Of a DNA stretch of 64,000 nucleotides, positions 16,304 to 25,032 are shown in pieces. Position 1 is the stretch's first letter; each line of letters starts with the position of its first letter. The stretch covers positions 1,674,001-1,738,000 of the forward strand of contig NZ_AP018437.1 of NCBI RefSeq assembly GCF_003966975.1, read 5' to 3'. The translations under genes were made by a program, and so were the position numbers. This DNA is from Pelolinea submarina. GTDB lineage: Bacteria; Chloroflexota; Anaerolineae; Anaerolineales; Anaerolineaceae. The notes under the pieces were generated by a model. That model was not told the origin of the DNA, did no database searches, and saw nothing but the letters and a program-made list of their open reading frames with translations.

Positions 16304-18829
16304 ATGCAAGTCCTGCTAAAAATAATTATTCCATCAGCCGCAATATTATCCTACCTGCTGCTGTATATATTTGTCAGGATATCAAAGCCGCAAAATACGC
16401 TTAAAGTGCGGTTTCGCATCTATTTGGCTTGCATGTTTTTCTGGTCCGCAGCTTCTTTACTGGTTTTACTGGACTATGGTGATACTTTATTCTGGTTCAG
16501 GGGCATGACTTCCTCTGCAATCGCATCCATGATTGCGTTGTTCTATTTCGCGCAGTCAGCCCTGAACCAGAAAATGAAAATTGGGAAAATCGTCTATCCT
16601 TATGGTTTTTTTGCGATTCTTCTGAATCAATTCACCAATGTTGTCACACCCTTTGCTAATATGGTGGATGGTGAGTTAGTCTATACCATGACAGGTTGGG
16701 TAACAGTCGCAGCTGGGCCGAGCTACATAGTCATGTTGTTGTGCTTGTTTCGCTTATTACAAAGTGCACGAAGTTCACAGGATGAGAATCAGATTACGCG
16801 TTTCAGCCTTTTTTCATTGGCAATCCTGTTCATACTGATTGGCGGTAGTTTTAATTTCACCGAGTTGGGAAAATATCCGCTGGATATTCTTTCCAACACA
16901 ATCGCTGCAGGTATCTTTGCGTACGCGATTCTTTTCCATCAATTGCTGGATGTAAAAGTCGTTGTTCGCAAGAGTATCCTGTATTTTGTTCCTACAATAA
17001 TCATTGGCGCGGCTTATTTTCTGATCATCACTATTGCCTTGCAGATATTCCATGCAAATACCAACGCACAAATATTCTCGATTTCTTTTCTTGTTTCCAT
17101 CCTGGCAGCGCTTGTTTTTCAACCGTTCCGTGATTCGCTGCAGAATTGGATTGACCGGTATTTCTTCCGCGACCGCTATAATGCGGTGCGGATGATCCAG
17201 CGGGTAAGTGAAGCGGCTTCCTCTGTGATTGACCTGGATGAACTGCTTCGCATGATCGTGACTGAAATCATACAAACCTTCCATATTGATAAGGCAGCTC
17301 TGTTTCTAAAAGAAAAGAACCGGCGGAATTACCAAATTGCATATCAAACTGGTATGCATCTATCGCCCCGCATTACCATCACATCCGATAATCCTTTGAT
17401 TGTCTGGCTGTCAATTCATGACCACGTAGTCAATCAAAGGGAATTGGATACGAACCCGAATTTCCGTTCCATCTGGGGCCAGGAAAAAGAAATCATTACG
17501 TCCATTGATGCAAATGTTTATGTTCCGCTAATTGCCAAAGGTGAATTACTCGGTTTTCTGGCTTTGGGTCCCAAGCTTTCGGAGCAGTTATATAGCTCTG
17601 AAGATAAACAGATTTTGTTAACTCTTTCACACCAGGTAGCTGTTGCCATTCAAAACGCACAACTCTATACCACGGCACAACAGGAGTTAATCCAGCGGCG
17701 TGAAGCCGAAAAACGCCTACAACTCCAATTAAAACGGCTATCTGCGCTTCAGAATATCAATATAGCCATTACAACGAATATCGACCTGCAAATACCGCTT
17801 TATCTATTGCTGGAGCAGGTAACGGACCAATTGGACGTGGATGCGGCTGATGTTTTGCTAATGGATGAGGAGAATCAGCAATTATTTTTTGTGGCAGGAC
17901 GCGGTTTCAAGACGGATGCCTTGAAATATACCAAGCTGAATATTGGTGAGGGTCTGGCGGGACGTGCTGCGGAAATTATGGATGTGGTTTATATCAACGA
18001 TTTGCATGAGGAGACAAATCTTCTGCAGCAATCGCCTTTGCTGGAAGGGGAAAATTTTGTGGCATATTATGGCGCTCCCCTAATTTCAAAAGGAAAAGTA
18101 CAAGGCGTGCTGGAACTTTTCCATCGATCTCCACTCAATCCGGATACCGAGTGGGAGAACTTCCTGCATACACTGACATCAGAAACTGCTATAGCGGTTG
18201 ATAATGCGCTGTTATTCCGCGATCTGGAAAAATCGAACCTGGATTTGGCAGTGGCTTACGAAACTACGCTGGAAGGCTGGGCGCGTACTTTGGAGCTGCG
18301 TGACCGGGAGACGCAGGGTCACAGTCAGCGTGTGTTGGATTTGACTTTACGTTTAGCACGCAAATTGGGTTTTACGGATGAGGAATTAGTCCACGTTCAG
18401 CGTGGGGCACTTATGCATGATATCGGCAAGATGGGTGTGCCGGATAGTATTCTATTGAAAGAGGGCCCATTAACGGATCAAGAGTGGGAAATCATGCATA
18501 AACATCCTATCTACGCTTATGATATGCTTTCCACAATTCCGTTCTTGCGAAAAGCTTTAGATATTCCTTACTGCCATCATGAAAAATGGGACGGCAGTGG
18601 ATACCCGCGCGGTTTAAAAGGCGAGGAAATACCGTTGGCCGCCCGGATTTTCGCAATTGTGGATGTCTGGGATGCTTTGCTTTCTGATCGGCCGTATCGA
18701 CCAGCCTGGTCGTCGAAAAAAGCGTTGGAATATATCCAATCTCAATCGGGCAGTCACTTCGATCCGATAGTCGTTGACGCATTTATGGAAATTCAAGTTA
18801 ATGATCAACGCAGAAAAAGAAAAAAATAA
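16304..18829 (+). CDS. Membrane sensor with two GAF domains and an HD-GYP phosphodiesterase domain
   Basis: An 841-residue protein. Residues 1-240 carry seven to eight hydrophobic segments of the histidine-kinase N-terminal 7TM sensor type. Two GAF domains follow at about 300-455 and 490-635, then HD-GYP at about 640-835. The catalytic residues are present: HSQRVLDLT, LMHDIGKMGVPD, HKHP, HHEKWDGSGYP (the GYP box) and DVWDALLSDRPYR. HD-GYP enzymes hydrolyse cyclic di-GMP (some 3',3'-cGAMP), so the protein probably lowers a cyclic dinucleotide in response to a membrane or cytoplasmic signal bound by the GAF domains. It follows a GH3-type conjugating enzyme by ten bases, so that enzyme's product is a candidate ligand, which is speculative. 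Confidence 0.92.
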   Translation: MQVLLKIIIPSAAILSYLLLYIFVRISKPQNTLKVRFRIYLACMFFWSAASLLVLLDYGDTLFWFRGMTSSAIASMIALFYFAQSALNQKMKIGKIVYPYGFFAILLNQFTNVVTPFANMVDGELVYTMTGWVTVAAGPSYIVMLLCLFRLLQSARSSQDENQITRFSLFSLAILFILIGGSFNFTELGKYPLDILSNTIAAGIFAYAILFHQLLDVKVVVRKSILYFVPTIIIGAAYFLIITIALQIFHANTNAQIFSISFLVSILAALVFQPFRDSLQNWIDRYFFRDRYNAVRMIQRVSEAASSVIDLDELLRMIVTEIIQTFHIDKAALFLKEKNRRNYQIAYQTGMHLSPRITITSDNPLIVWLSIHDHVVNQRELDTNPNFRSIWGQEKEIITSIDANVYVPLIAKGELLGFLALGPKLSEQLYSSEDKQILLTLSHQVAVAIQNAQLYTTAQQELIQRREAEKRLQLQLKRLSALQNINIAITTNIDLQIPLYLLLEQVTDQLDVDAADVLLMDEENQQLFFVAGRGFKTDALKYTKLNIGEGLAGRAAEIMDVVYINDLHEETNLLQQSPLLEGENFVAYYGAPLISKGKVQGVLELFHRSPLNPDTEWENFLHTLTSETAIAVDNALLFRDLEKSNLDLAVAYETTLEGWARTLELRDRETQGHSQRVLDLTLRLARKLGFTDEELVHVQRGALMHDIGKMGVPDSILLKEGPLTDQEWEIMHKHPIYAYDMLSTIPFLRKALDIPYCHHEKWDGSGYPRGLKGEEIPLAARIFAIVDVWDALLSDRPYRPAWSSKKALEYIQSQSGSHFDPIVVDAFMEIQVNDQRRKRKK

Positions 18830-18864
18830 TCCAGTCCAATAAAAACAAGATAATTTCAAATTAG

Positions 18865-18886
18865 CTTCATAAATTCTTCATATTCT
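18865..18886 (+). promoter_or_regulatory. Tandem 11-bp direct repeat upstream of the DUF4405 gene
   Basis: CTTCATAAATT is followed directly by CTTCATATTCT, the shared CTTCATA being exactly 11 bp apart. That spacing is typical of OmpR/PhoB-family response-regulator boxes. An almost identical pair lies at 57031-57052 before another membrane redox locus. Confidence 0.5.
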
Positions 18887-18924
18887 CAATTTATATTCAT
18901 ATCATCATATAACGGAGATTGTTG

Positions 18925-19521
18925 ATGAGTGAATATCAATATGTATTGTCTGCACAAACTCGACAGCGATACTGGCTGGTAACGCTGTTGATTGTCATTG
19001 GCCTGGCGCTGACCGCTTCGAGCGTTTATTTTCTGTATTTCCCCAACGGATATCAGGGCGGCCGAAATCCGGATTACAACACGTCTGTACTTTTCAATCG
19101 CACGGATTGGTCACAAATTCATTTGTGGTCCGGAATAGCGATGATTATTATCTTATTAATTCATATTCCCGTTCACTGGAAATGGATTATGGATATGGGT
19201 AAACGCTGTTTCGGGAAAACCGAATGCAAAATTGGCCGGCTGAATCCGCATGCCAAATTCAATCTCTACCTGGATGCGGCCGCAGCGGCCAGTTTCATGC
19301 TTGCGGCAATTTCGGGAATATATTTTCTATTTGTGCCGGCGGGCAGGCAGGCATCTGCACCGACTTTCATTTTCGATTACTCAGCCTGGGATGTTATTCA
19401 TACCTGGTCAGGCGTAATCATGATTATCCTATCGCTGGCTCACTTTCTCTATCACCATGGTTGGGTTATGAAGGTATCCAAACGGGTGATGAAACGGGAA
19501 AAGGTAGTTGAAACAGTATAG
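18925..19521 (+). CDS. DUF4405-type membrane protein, probable b-heme protein
   Basis: The 198-residue protein has four membrane segments and two copies of a pattern of histidines at helix ends: WSQIHLWSGIAMII ... HIPVHWKW and WDVIHTWSGVIMII ... HFLYHHGW. The repeated HxWSG plus a later HxxxHHGW is the arrangement seen in DUF4405/cytochrome b561-like proteins, where His pairs hold heme. It likely carries electrons across or within the membrane. I use ATG 18925 because ACGGAGA lies six bases before it; two in-frame TTG codons precede it. Next comes a small secreted gene 20 bases downstream. Two 11-bp direct repeats upstream suggest control by an OmpR-type regulator. Confidence 0.82.
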   Translation: MSEYQYVLSAQTRQRYWLVTLLIVIGLALTASSVYFLYFPNGYQGGRNPDYNTSVLFNRTDWSQIHLWSGIAMIIILLIHIPVHWKWIMDMGKRCFGKTECKIGRLNPHAKFNLYLDAAAAASFMLAAISGIYFLFVPAGRQASAPTFIFDYSAWDVIHTWSGVIMIILSLAHFLYHHGWVMKVSKRVMKREKVVETV

Positions 19522-19541
19522 ATAAAGACAAGGAGTCGATT

Positions 19542-20105
19542 ATGTTGAAAAAAATCGCGTTAGGAATAGTAATGGTTGGTGTCAGCGGCGGCTTGATCTA
19601 TGGGGCGGTTAACCGAACCGCTGCGCGAACAGGAACGAGTTTTAATGGAAATGGTAATTCCGGTTCCCATAGAAATCAGGGATGGCAAGATGGGGAGGGC
19701 ATTCAAGCCACTGGCCGGCAGAATGGGGCCGGCGGGAATAATGGAAATGGCAATGGCGGACGAGGCAGGAATATTGCTGAAGAATCTTTTACCTAATCCG
19801 GCGGCAGCGGGTTGGCGGAAGTAGATGCGATCTATGTAATTGACGGAACGGTTGAATTTGTTGATGGCGATCAGATGGTTATTGTTGACGAGAATAACAC
19901 CCGGACCATTGTGGAAAACCGCGCATGGAGATATGCGATAGAGGCTGGATTCAACGCCACAATCAATGATCGTGTGCAATTAAGTGGTTTCTATGATGAA
20001 GGTGTGTTTGAGGCAATCAGTCTGGATAATATCACCCGGAATATCACTGTCCGGATTCGCGAAGATAGCGGCCGGCCGTTGTGGGCTGGCGGCGGGGAAA
20101 GATAA
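19542..20105 (+). pseudogene. Small exported protein gene interrupted by an in-frame TAA
   Basis: Codons 1-84 encode an N-terminal membrane or signal segment (LGIVMVGVSGGLIYGAV) and an Asn/Gly-rich, low-complexity stretch. A TAA at 19794-19796 stops the frame, and the same frame then continues for 102 codons as a compact beta-rich domain: VDAIYVIDGTVEFVDGDQMV, TRTIVENRAWRYAIEAGF, VQLSGFYDEG and NITRNITVRI. The two parts together look like one exported protein with a flexible linker and an OB-like C-terminal domain. A TTG at 19812 could restart translation, but no ribosome site precedes it. The gene follows the DUF4405 protein by 20 bases. Nonsense mutation or sequencing error is the likely cause. 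Confidence 0.7.
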
Positions 20106-20124
20106 TCTCTAAAACTCTGATATG

Positions 20125-20160
20125 AAAAAAGCTGGTCCGATTCTTGGTATCAGCTTTTTT
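20125..20160. terminator. Bidirectional intrinsic terminator
   Basis: AAAAAAGCTGGT pairs with ATCAGCTTTTTT (one G-U pair) around a 12-base loop. A-rich and T-rich flanks serve both directions, ending the DUF4405 unit and the convergent acetyltransferase gene. Confidence 0.85.
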
Positions 20161-21010
20161 GATATGTAAAAATGGGGAACCGCTCTCCGGTGGGTTCGAA
20201 TCCCATCTTCGCATACAGGCTCAACGAAACCTGGTTGTCATGCTGTGTGTTGACGGTGATCTCCTGAATCCATGGCCTGGAATAATGACGCAGCATATTT
20301 TGGACCAGGGCCTGGCCGATGTGCTGCCCCTGGAATTTAGGAAGAACTGCCAGCCGGGCCAGATGAGCGATTGATTTATGCGAGGTACTGATCTGAAAAC
20401 CAACCACTTCGTTTTCAATAACGGCTACAGTTGTGTAGGAAGATTGTTCAAAGGCACGGCGGATTACGTCCTGCGATTGTTTCCAAATATATAAAAAGCA
20501 GTCCTGGTCAATTTCAGTTACGGTTTTGATATCGTTATAGGTCATTGGACGGATCGATAATTCCTCCGGCCATTTCTTTTCCAATTTATTAAAATAGTTG
20601 TGCACCCATCGCAGTTGGACCACTTCCTGTTGAACTCTCCACCCATTTTCATCGAGCAGGTTTTTCATCCAATCAAAGTAGGCGATGGAAGCTAATGTAA
20701 CCGGACTTGGTTGTTCTGGCAGTTGTTGGAAAAGCTGCCCAAAGAGAATCTCCCATTGGCTTTCAATTTGGGAAAAACTTGCCGTGCCGAAAATGCGAAT
20801 CCAGAACACTTCGTCCGGTTCGGCAGTACAAATCAGCAAGCCGGAAATCCGATTATTTTCGAGGGAGATTAAAAAGTTCCGATTACCGAGCCAATCAAAT
20901 GGGGATCGCCAATCAAGGTGCCGGTGCAAAGCCGCAGCACGATCGATGAAATCTTGTATGGCACTCCGATCGCTTTTGACGGCGGTCCGCACAATGGATT
21001 CGCGTTCCAT
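20150..21010 (-). CDS. GNAT family N-acetyltransferase
   Basis: A 286-residue protein. The C-terminal half is a GNAT domain with the acetyl-CoA pyrophosphate loop region LARLAVLPKFQGQHIGQALVQ and the closing LSLYAKMGFEPTGERFP. The N-terminal half (about 1-140) is weakly GNAT-like (DWRSPFDWLGNRNFLISLENNRISG), so the protein may be a tandem GNAT with one degenerate copy. The substrate is unknown. A double-HTH regulator gene ends 23 bases upstream on the same strand, so the pair is probably one transcript. Its stop codon lies inside the terminator hairpin shared with the opposite strand. Confidence 0.85.
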   Translation of the reverse strand: MERESIVRTAVKSDRSAIQDFIDRAAALHRHLDWRSPFDWLGNRNFLISLENNRISGLLICTAEPDEVFWIRIFGTASFSQIESQWEILFGQLFQQLPEQPSPVTLASIAYFDWMKNLLDENGWRVQQEVVQLRWVHNYFNKLEKKWPEELSIRPMTYNDIKTVTEIDQDCFLYIWKQSQDVIRRAFEQSSYTTVAVIENEVVGFQISTSHKSIAHLARLAVLPKFQGQHIGQALVQNMLRHYSRPWIQEITVNTQHDNQVSLSLYAKMGFEPTGERFPIFTYQKS

Positions 21011-21033
21011 AAAGTACCTGCGTTTTTACCGGT

Positions 21034-21735
21034 TTATTCTTTTGGGTTAAAAGTACTCAAGATATTCTGGATGGATTCGGACATCTGCTTGAATTTTTCC
21101 TGGCCAATTTCCTGCAGCTGCTTAGCCAATGCAATATAAGGTTGGTTGGCCGGATTGAGCGCAAAGGCCTGGGTTTCATCGGGCAATTTGGAAAATGATT
21201 GCATCTTTATTTGTGCGGTTTGCCAGGAACCGATGGGACTTTCGCTGTCCAGTAAATCCGCGAAATCCACTCCCAACGCATCCGATAGCGCAGTCAATTC
21301 ATTCAACGGAATTGGCAGTTCGCACTTTTCATATCTCTTTATTCGCGGGACGGAAATGGACGTTTGTTTGGATAGTTCTTTGTGGGTTATTCCCTGGTTT
21401 TCCCGAGCTAACTGCAAACGGGTCGCGATAATGTGCGAGCGAATATCCAACAGTTGTTTGAACTGTCGGGTATTGGGTTGGTGGATGAATTTGGGTAATG
21501 ACTGCGGATCCAGCAATGCCGGCAGCGGGATATTGTAAATATAAGCCAATGATTCCAGTTCCGGCAGCGAAGGAATATATTTCCCACTTTCATAACTGCG
21601 TATACGGCTGCTGCTGATACCCAGAAGTTGGCCGCATTCGGTTGTGGATTTTCCACTGGCTTCCCGGGCAATTTTCAACCCTTCTGCCAGGGCATCGCTT
21701 GAGAATGATAATTTACTGCCTGTTTGTTCGTTCAT
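21034..21735 (-). CDS. XRE-type regulator with two helix-turn-helix domains
   Basis: The 233-residue protein has two Cro/C1-type HTH domains: GLKIAREASGKSTTECGQLL with SSSRIRSYESGKYIPS (about 14-70), and RLQLARENQGITHKELSKQT with SVPRIKRYEKCELPIP (about 100-160). The C-terminal 65 residues are helical. Two tandem HTHs in one chain suggest binding to a long or asymmetric site, or dimer-like binding by one monomer. A TATAAT lies about 30 bases upstream of the ATG. It is followed by an acetyltransferase gene. No effector-binding or peptidase domain is seen; the target is unknown. Confidence 0.87.
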   Translation of the reverse strand: MNEQTGSKLSFSSDALAEGLKIAREASGKSTTECGQLLGISSSRIRSYESGKYIPSLPELESLAYIYNIPLPALLDPQSLPKFIHQPNTRQFKQLLDIRSHIIATRLQLARENQGITHKELSKQTSISVPRIKRYEKCELPIPLNELTALSDALGVDFADLLDSESPIGSWQTAQIKMQSFSKLPDETQAFALNPANQPYIALAKQLQEIGQEKFKQMSESIQNILSTFNPKE

Positions 21736-21780
21736 CCCATACCACCATTGGTTTATTTTCCATTATAGCATCCGACCGGT

Positions 21781-23367
21781 TCAAGCATGGTTGAATGCCC
21801 ATTCTCCATCCACCATCGTTGCCTGTGGCAGTAAATCAACAAAGTCCGCTTCCGCTATCTTGAACGGATCTGATTTAAAGCAGACCAGGTCGGCGCAGGC
21901 ATCTTTTTGAATTACACCCAGTTTTCCGGACTGACCGGCTATTCTATGCGGTTGGGTGATGTAAGCTGCCAGCGCGTCCGCGACAGACAAGCACTGCTGC
22001 GGATACCATCCATCCAGCTTTTCCTGCGAGTCGAGCGGTTTGCGGGTGGTTGCTGCAAAGATGCCCCAATAAGGATTGGGGGATTCGACCGGGGCGTCCG
22101 AGCCGAAAATCAGACGGGCACCGCCGGCTGCGACAGAATTCCAGGCATACGCGAATTCACTGCGCTTACCCCAATAGCGGTCAGCCATATGCCGGTCAGA
22201 GATGGCGTGGATGGGCTGCATAGAGGCAGTGATGCCGTAGACAGCTAACCGGGGAATATCTTGCGGGTCAATCAATTGAACGTGCTCGATACGGGCGGGC
22301 AACGCTGCTTTTTGCAGCAGTCCCATCTCATCCAACTGCGCGTAGCCATTGATTATCTCGTGGTTGGCACGGTCGCCAATGGCATGCACAGCCAAACTGA
22401 TACCGTGCGGCAGGGCTTTCTGACCGATTTCAACAATATCTTCACCTTGCAGGAAAAGCATCCCGGTGGAAGTTGATCCTTCATAAGGAGCCAGCATGGC
22501 TGCGGTTTGCGGGCCAAGCGCGCCGTCGGCAAACAGCTTCAGCCAGCCGATGCGAAGATGGCTGCTGCCCTGGCCGCTTTTCAATCCGATCGCAATGGCT
22601 TCGTCCAAATTGGGCAGGGGAATGCCTTTCATCACCCGCAGGGATAATTGATGATCGTCCTGCATGGCAGCCAGGGCGGTATACGTATCCCAGGGGTCAA
22701 AGTCGTGCACGCAGGTAATGCCGAAGGACAGCAGACTTTTCTGGGCCAGCGACAACGCATGCACACAGGCATTCTGATCCGGGTGGGGGATAGCGGCTTC
22801 AACCACGCGCATGGCGCCCTCCAGCAGAATGCCGGTTAACTGACCATTGGCATCGCGCTGGAAGACCCCGCCTTCCGGGTTGGGAGAATCTTCCCGGATG
22901 CCGGCCAATTGCAGGGCGGCTGAGTTGGCCCACCCGCTGTGCAGGGACTTATGTGTTAAATAAATGGGATGCTGCAGGCTGAAGACATCCAGCATGGTTT
23001 TATCACCACTGCCTTCCGGCCAGATATTATGATTCCAGCCGTGGCCCAAAACCCATTGACCCGCAGGCGTTTGTTCCACGCGATCCTGAACGCGCTGTAA
23101 ACATTCAGCGCGGGTGGAGGTCTCGCAATTGACGCGCTGCAAACTGTGACCGTATTCCAACATGTGGATATGGGCATCGGTCAGTGCCGGTAAAAGCACC
23201 TGCCCGCCCATGTCTTCTACAATGGTGTTCCTGTCTGCCAGGGCGGAGATATCGGAGCGATTGCCAACAGCCAGTATGCGCCCATCCTGAATGAATAATG
23301 CTTCAGCGATTGGCTGCTGTGGGTTAAATGTATATATTTTGCAATTGGTCAGGATTTTTGTGTTCAT
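21781..23367 (-). CDS. Amidohydrolase, YtcJ/LAF3-like
   Basis: A 528-residue metal-dependent amidohydrolase of the ExxD/YtcJ group. Visible motifs are DAHIHMLEYG (metal HxH), GHGWNHNIWPEG, LTHKSLHSGWANSAAL, HAIGDRAN and FGSDAPVESPNPYWGI (metal Asp). Members hydrolyse N-acyl or N-formyl compounds; the substrate here is unknown. The reading frame is open up to 23454, but those 29 extra codons lie within parB. MNTKILTNCKIYTF at 23367, four bases after the parB stop, is the natural start and implies translational coupling to parB. It closes the PfkB-ParA-ParB-amidohydrolase run. Confidence 0.88.
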   Translation of the reverse strand: MNTKILTNCKIYTFNPQQPIAEALFIQDGRILAVGNRSDISALADRNTIVEDMGGQVLLPALTDAHIHMLEYGHSLQRVNCETSTRAECLQRVQDRVEQTPAGQWVLGHGWNHNIWPEGSGDKTMLDVFSLQHPIYLTHKSLHSGWANSAALQLAGIREDSPNPEGGVFQRDANGQLTGILLEGAMRVVEAAIPHPDQNACVHALSLAQKSLLSFGITCVHDFDPWDTYTALAAMQDDHQLSLRVMKGIPLPNLDEAIAIGLKSGQGSSHLRIGWLKLFADGALGPQTAAMLAPYEGSTSTGMLFLQGEDIVEIGQKALPHGISLAVHAIGDRANHEIINGYAQLDEMGLLQKAALPARIEHVQLIDPQDIPRLAVYGITASMQPIHAISDRHMADRYWGKRSEFAYAWNSVAAGGARLIFGSDAPVESPNPYWGIFAATTRKPLDSQEKLDGWYPQQCLSVADALAAYITQPHRIAGQSGKLGVIQKDACADLVCFKSDPFKIAEADFVDLLPQATMVDGEWAFNHA

Positions 23368-23371
23368 CAGA

Positions 23372-24223
23372 TTATTGGTTAAAACGCTGGATGAGTGTCT
23401 CCAGCTCTTCGTCGGAATAGTAGTGAATGACCAATGTACCGCCCTTCTTTCCATGGTTCAAGGTTACCTTGGTTCCCAGGATTGAGCGCAGATTGTTCTC
23501 GATCTCTTTTACTTCCGGATCCTTGGACGGTTTACTTTGTTCAACCGCAGGCTTCTCCCCGGCCAGTTTTCGCACCAATTCTTCAGCCTGGCGGACATTG
23601 AGTTCGTGGCTGACGATGGTTTGAAAAGCGGCCAATTGGGCTTTTTCGTTGTTCAGGCTGAGCAGCGCACGGCCGTGGCCTTCGCTGATCTTGCCGCTTC
23701 CAATGGCGGCGCGGATTGCCTCCGGAAGTTTTAGCAGGCGGATGGTGTTGGTCACCGCGGTACGGCTTTTACCGACCTGCTCCGCGATTTGGTCATGCGA
23801 CAGCCCGAATTCATCGTTGAGCTGCTGGTAAGCCTCCGCGGATTCCAGCGGGGTCAGGTTTTCGCGCTGAATGTTTTCGATCAAGGCCAACTCCAGGCGT
23901 TCCTGGTCGCTGACCTGGCGCACAATAGCCGGGACGGATTCCAAACCGGCCAGTTTGGCGGCTCGCAGACGCCGTTCACCGGCAATCAGGATATATTCCT
24001 CCTGATTGGGTTCCCTAGTGAGGATCAAGGGTTGGATGATGCCGTGTTCACGGATGGAATTGGATAATTCTTCCAGTTTCACGTCATCCATTTCAAGGCG
24101 AGGTTGTGAGGGATTGGGCTTGATTAAATCAACAGGGATTTGCTGCGCCCCAGAGGTCGGCTCTACAGCCGCCTCAACGGGAATTAATGCATCTAATCCT
24201 TTTCCAAGTCCTCTTCGTGCCAT
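23372..24223 (-). CDS. parB: Chromosome partitioning protein ParB
   Basis: ParB binds parS sites near the origin, spreads as a CTP-dependent clamp and, with ParA, segregates chromosomes. The 283-residue protein starts with the hallmark MARRGLGKGLDALIP and has the CTP-binding box II GERRLRAAKLAG. It also has ENIQRENLTPLE, the HTH region LSHDQIAEQVGKSRTAVTN and a C-terminal dimerisation segment. An in-frame TTG six bases earlier exists, but the ATG fits the family start. It begins two bases after the parA stop. No parS-like palindrome was recognised in the window, and dnaA/gidB-type neighbours are absent, so the origin is not evidently here. Confidence 0.95.
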   Translation of the reverse strand: MARRGLGKGLDALIPVEAAVEPTSGAQQIPVDLIKPNPSQPRLEMDDVKLEELSNSIREHGIIQPLILTREPNQEEYILIAGERRLRAAKLAGLESVPAIVRQVSDQERLELALIENIQRENLTPLESAEAYQQLNDEFGLSHDQIAEQVGKSRTAVTNTIRLLKLPEAIRAAIGSGKISEGHGRALLSLNNEKAQLAAFQTIVSHELNVRQAEELVRKLAGEKPAVEQSKPSKDPEVKEIENNLRSILGTKVTLNHGKKGGTLVIHYYSDEELETLIQRFNQ

Positions 24224-24225
24224 AA

Positions 24226-25026
24226 TCAATCTACCTTTTTATTCAGGTCAGGAATATTTACACCATCCTGAGACAAAATCTCACGGGTTAATTCCATGTA
24301 TGCTTTGGCAGCGCCGGAGCTGGGAGCGTATAACGCGATGGGCAAGCCATAAGAGGGCGCCTCTGCCAGTCGAATGCTGCGGGGGATAATGGTTTGGAAA
24401 ACCTGGGTGGGAAAATACTTTTTAATTTCACTGACCACGTCCGCTGCCAGGCGGGTGCGCCCATCGTACATGGTCATGATTACACCGCGCACATCCAATT
24501 GGGGGTAGAGAGAGCCCTGCACCCGTTTGATGGTTTGGGTTAGCTGACCAATACCTTCCAAAGCTAAATACTCACACTGTACCGGGATGATGACGCCGTT
24601 GGTGGCTGCCATCAGACCGTTGATGGTAATAATACTAAGGGAAGGCGGGCAGTCAATCAGAATATAGTTGTACCGATCGAGAATCGGTTCCAGTGCTTCC
24701 TTAACGCGAAATTCCCGGCGCGGTAAATCCAGCAGTTCTACCTCGGCACCCGCTAAAGATGGCGATGAGGGCAAGATGGATATTTTCAGACGCGGGTTAT
24801 GCAGAATAGATGGGGCAATTGGCGCAGAACCGATCACGACTTCGTAGGTGCCGTTTTTTACGGTCAGTTTGTCAATACCCAAACTGGAAGTGGCGTTCGC
24901 TTGCGGGTCAAGGTCAACGATAAGCACTTTTTGACCAAAATAGCCCAAATAAGCGCCTAAATTGATGGCAGAGGTGGTCTTCCCAACACCTCCCTTTTGG
25001 TTTACCAGTGTGTAAATTCTAGTCAT
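24226..25026 (-). CDS. parA: Chromosome partitioning ATPase ParA/Soj
   Basis: A 266-residue deviant Walker ATPase that works with ParB in segregation. The deviant Walker A box is KGGVGKTTSAINLGA (about 10-24). Switch I/II regions are seen as DLDPQANATSSLGID and DCPPSLSIITINGL, and the DNA-binding C-terminal part includes MTMYDGRTRLAADVVSEI and IPRSIRLAEAPSYGLPI. It follows a PfkB-family kinase gene with six bases between them and precedes parB by two bases. The order PfkB-parA-parB is unusual in carrying a sugar kinase at the head of the operon. Confidence 0.95.
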   Translation of the reverse strand: MTRIYTLVNQKGGVGKTTSAINLGAYLGYFGQKVLIVDLDPQANATSSLGIDKLTVKNGTYEVVIGSAPIAPSILHNPRLKISILPSSPSLAGAEVELLDLPRREFRVKEALEPILDRYNYILIDCPPSLSIITINGLMAATNGVIIPVQCEYLALEGIGQLTQTIKRVQGSLYPQLDVRGVIMTMYDGRTRLAADVVSEIKKYFPTQVFQTIIPRSIRLAEAPSYGLPIALYAPSSGAAKAYMELTREILSQDGVNIPDLNKKVD

Positions 25027-25032
25027 GTCCCT

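Noticed and set aside
20191-20205. TGGGTTCGAATCCCA, a tRNA T-arm-like sequence
   Set aside because: It lies inside the acetyltransferase gene where it encodes part of KMGFEPTGE, and no acceptor, D or anticodon arm surrounds it.
23368-23454. N-terminal extension of the amidohydrolase gene
   Set aside because: It overlaps parB and the extra residues do not resemble the family.
23372-25026. parS sites near parA and parB
   Set aside because: I looked for TGTTTCACGTGAAACA-like palindromes and found none in the window.
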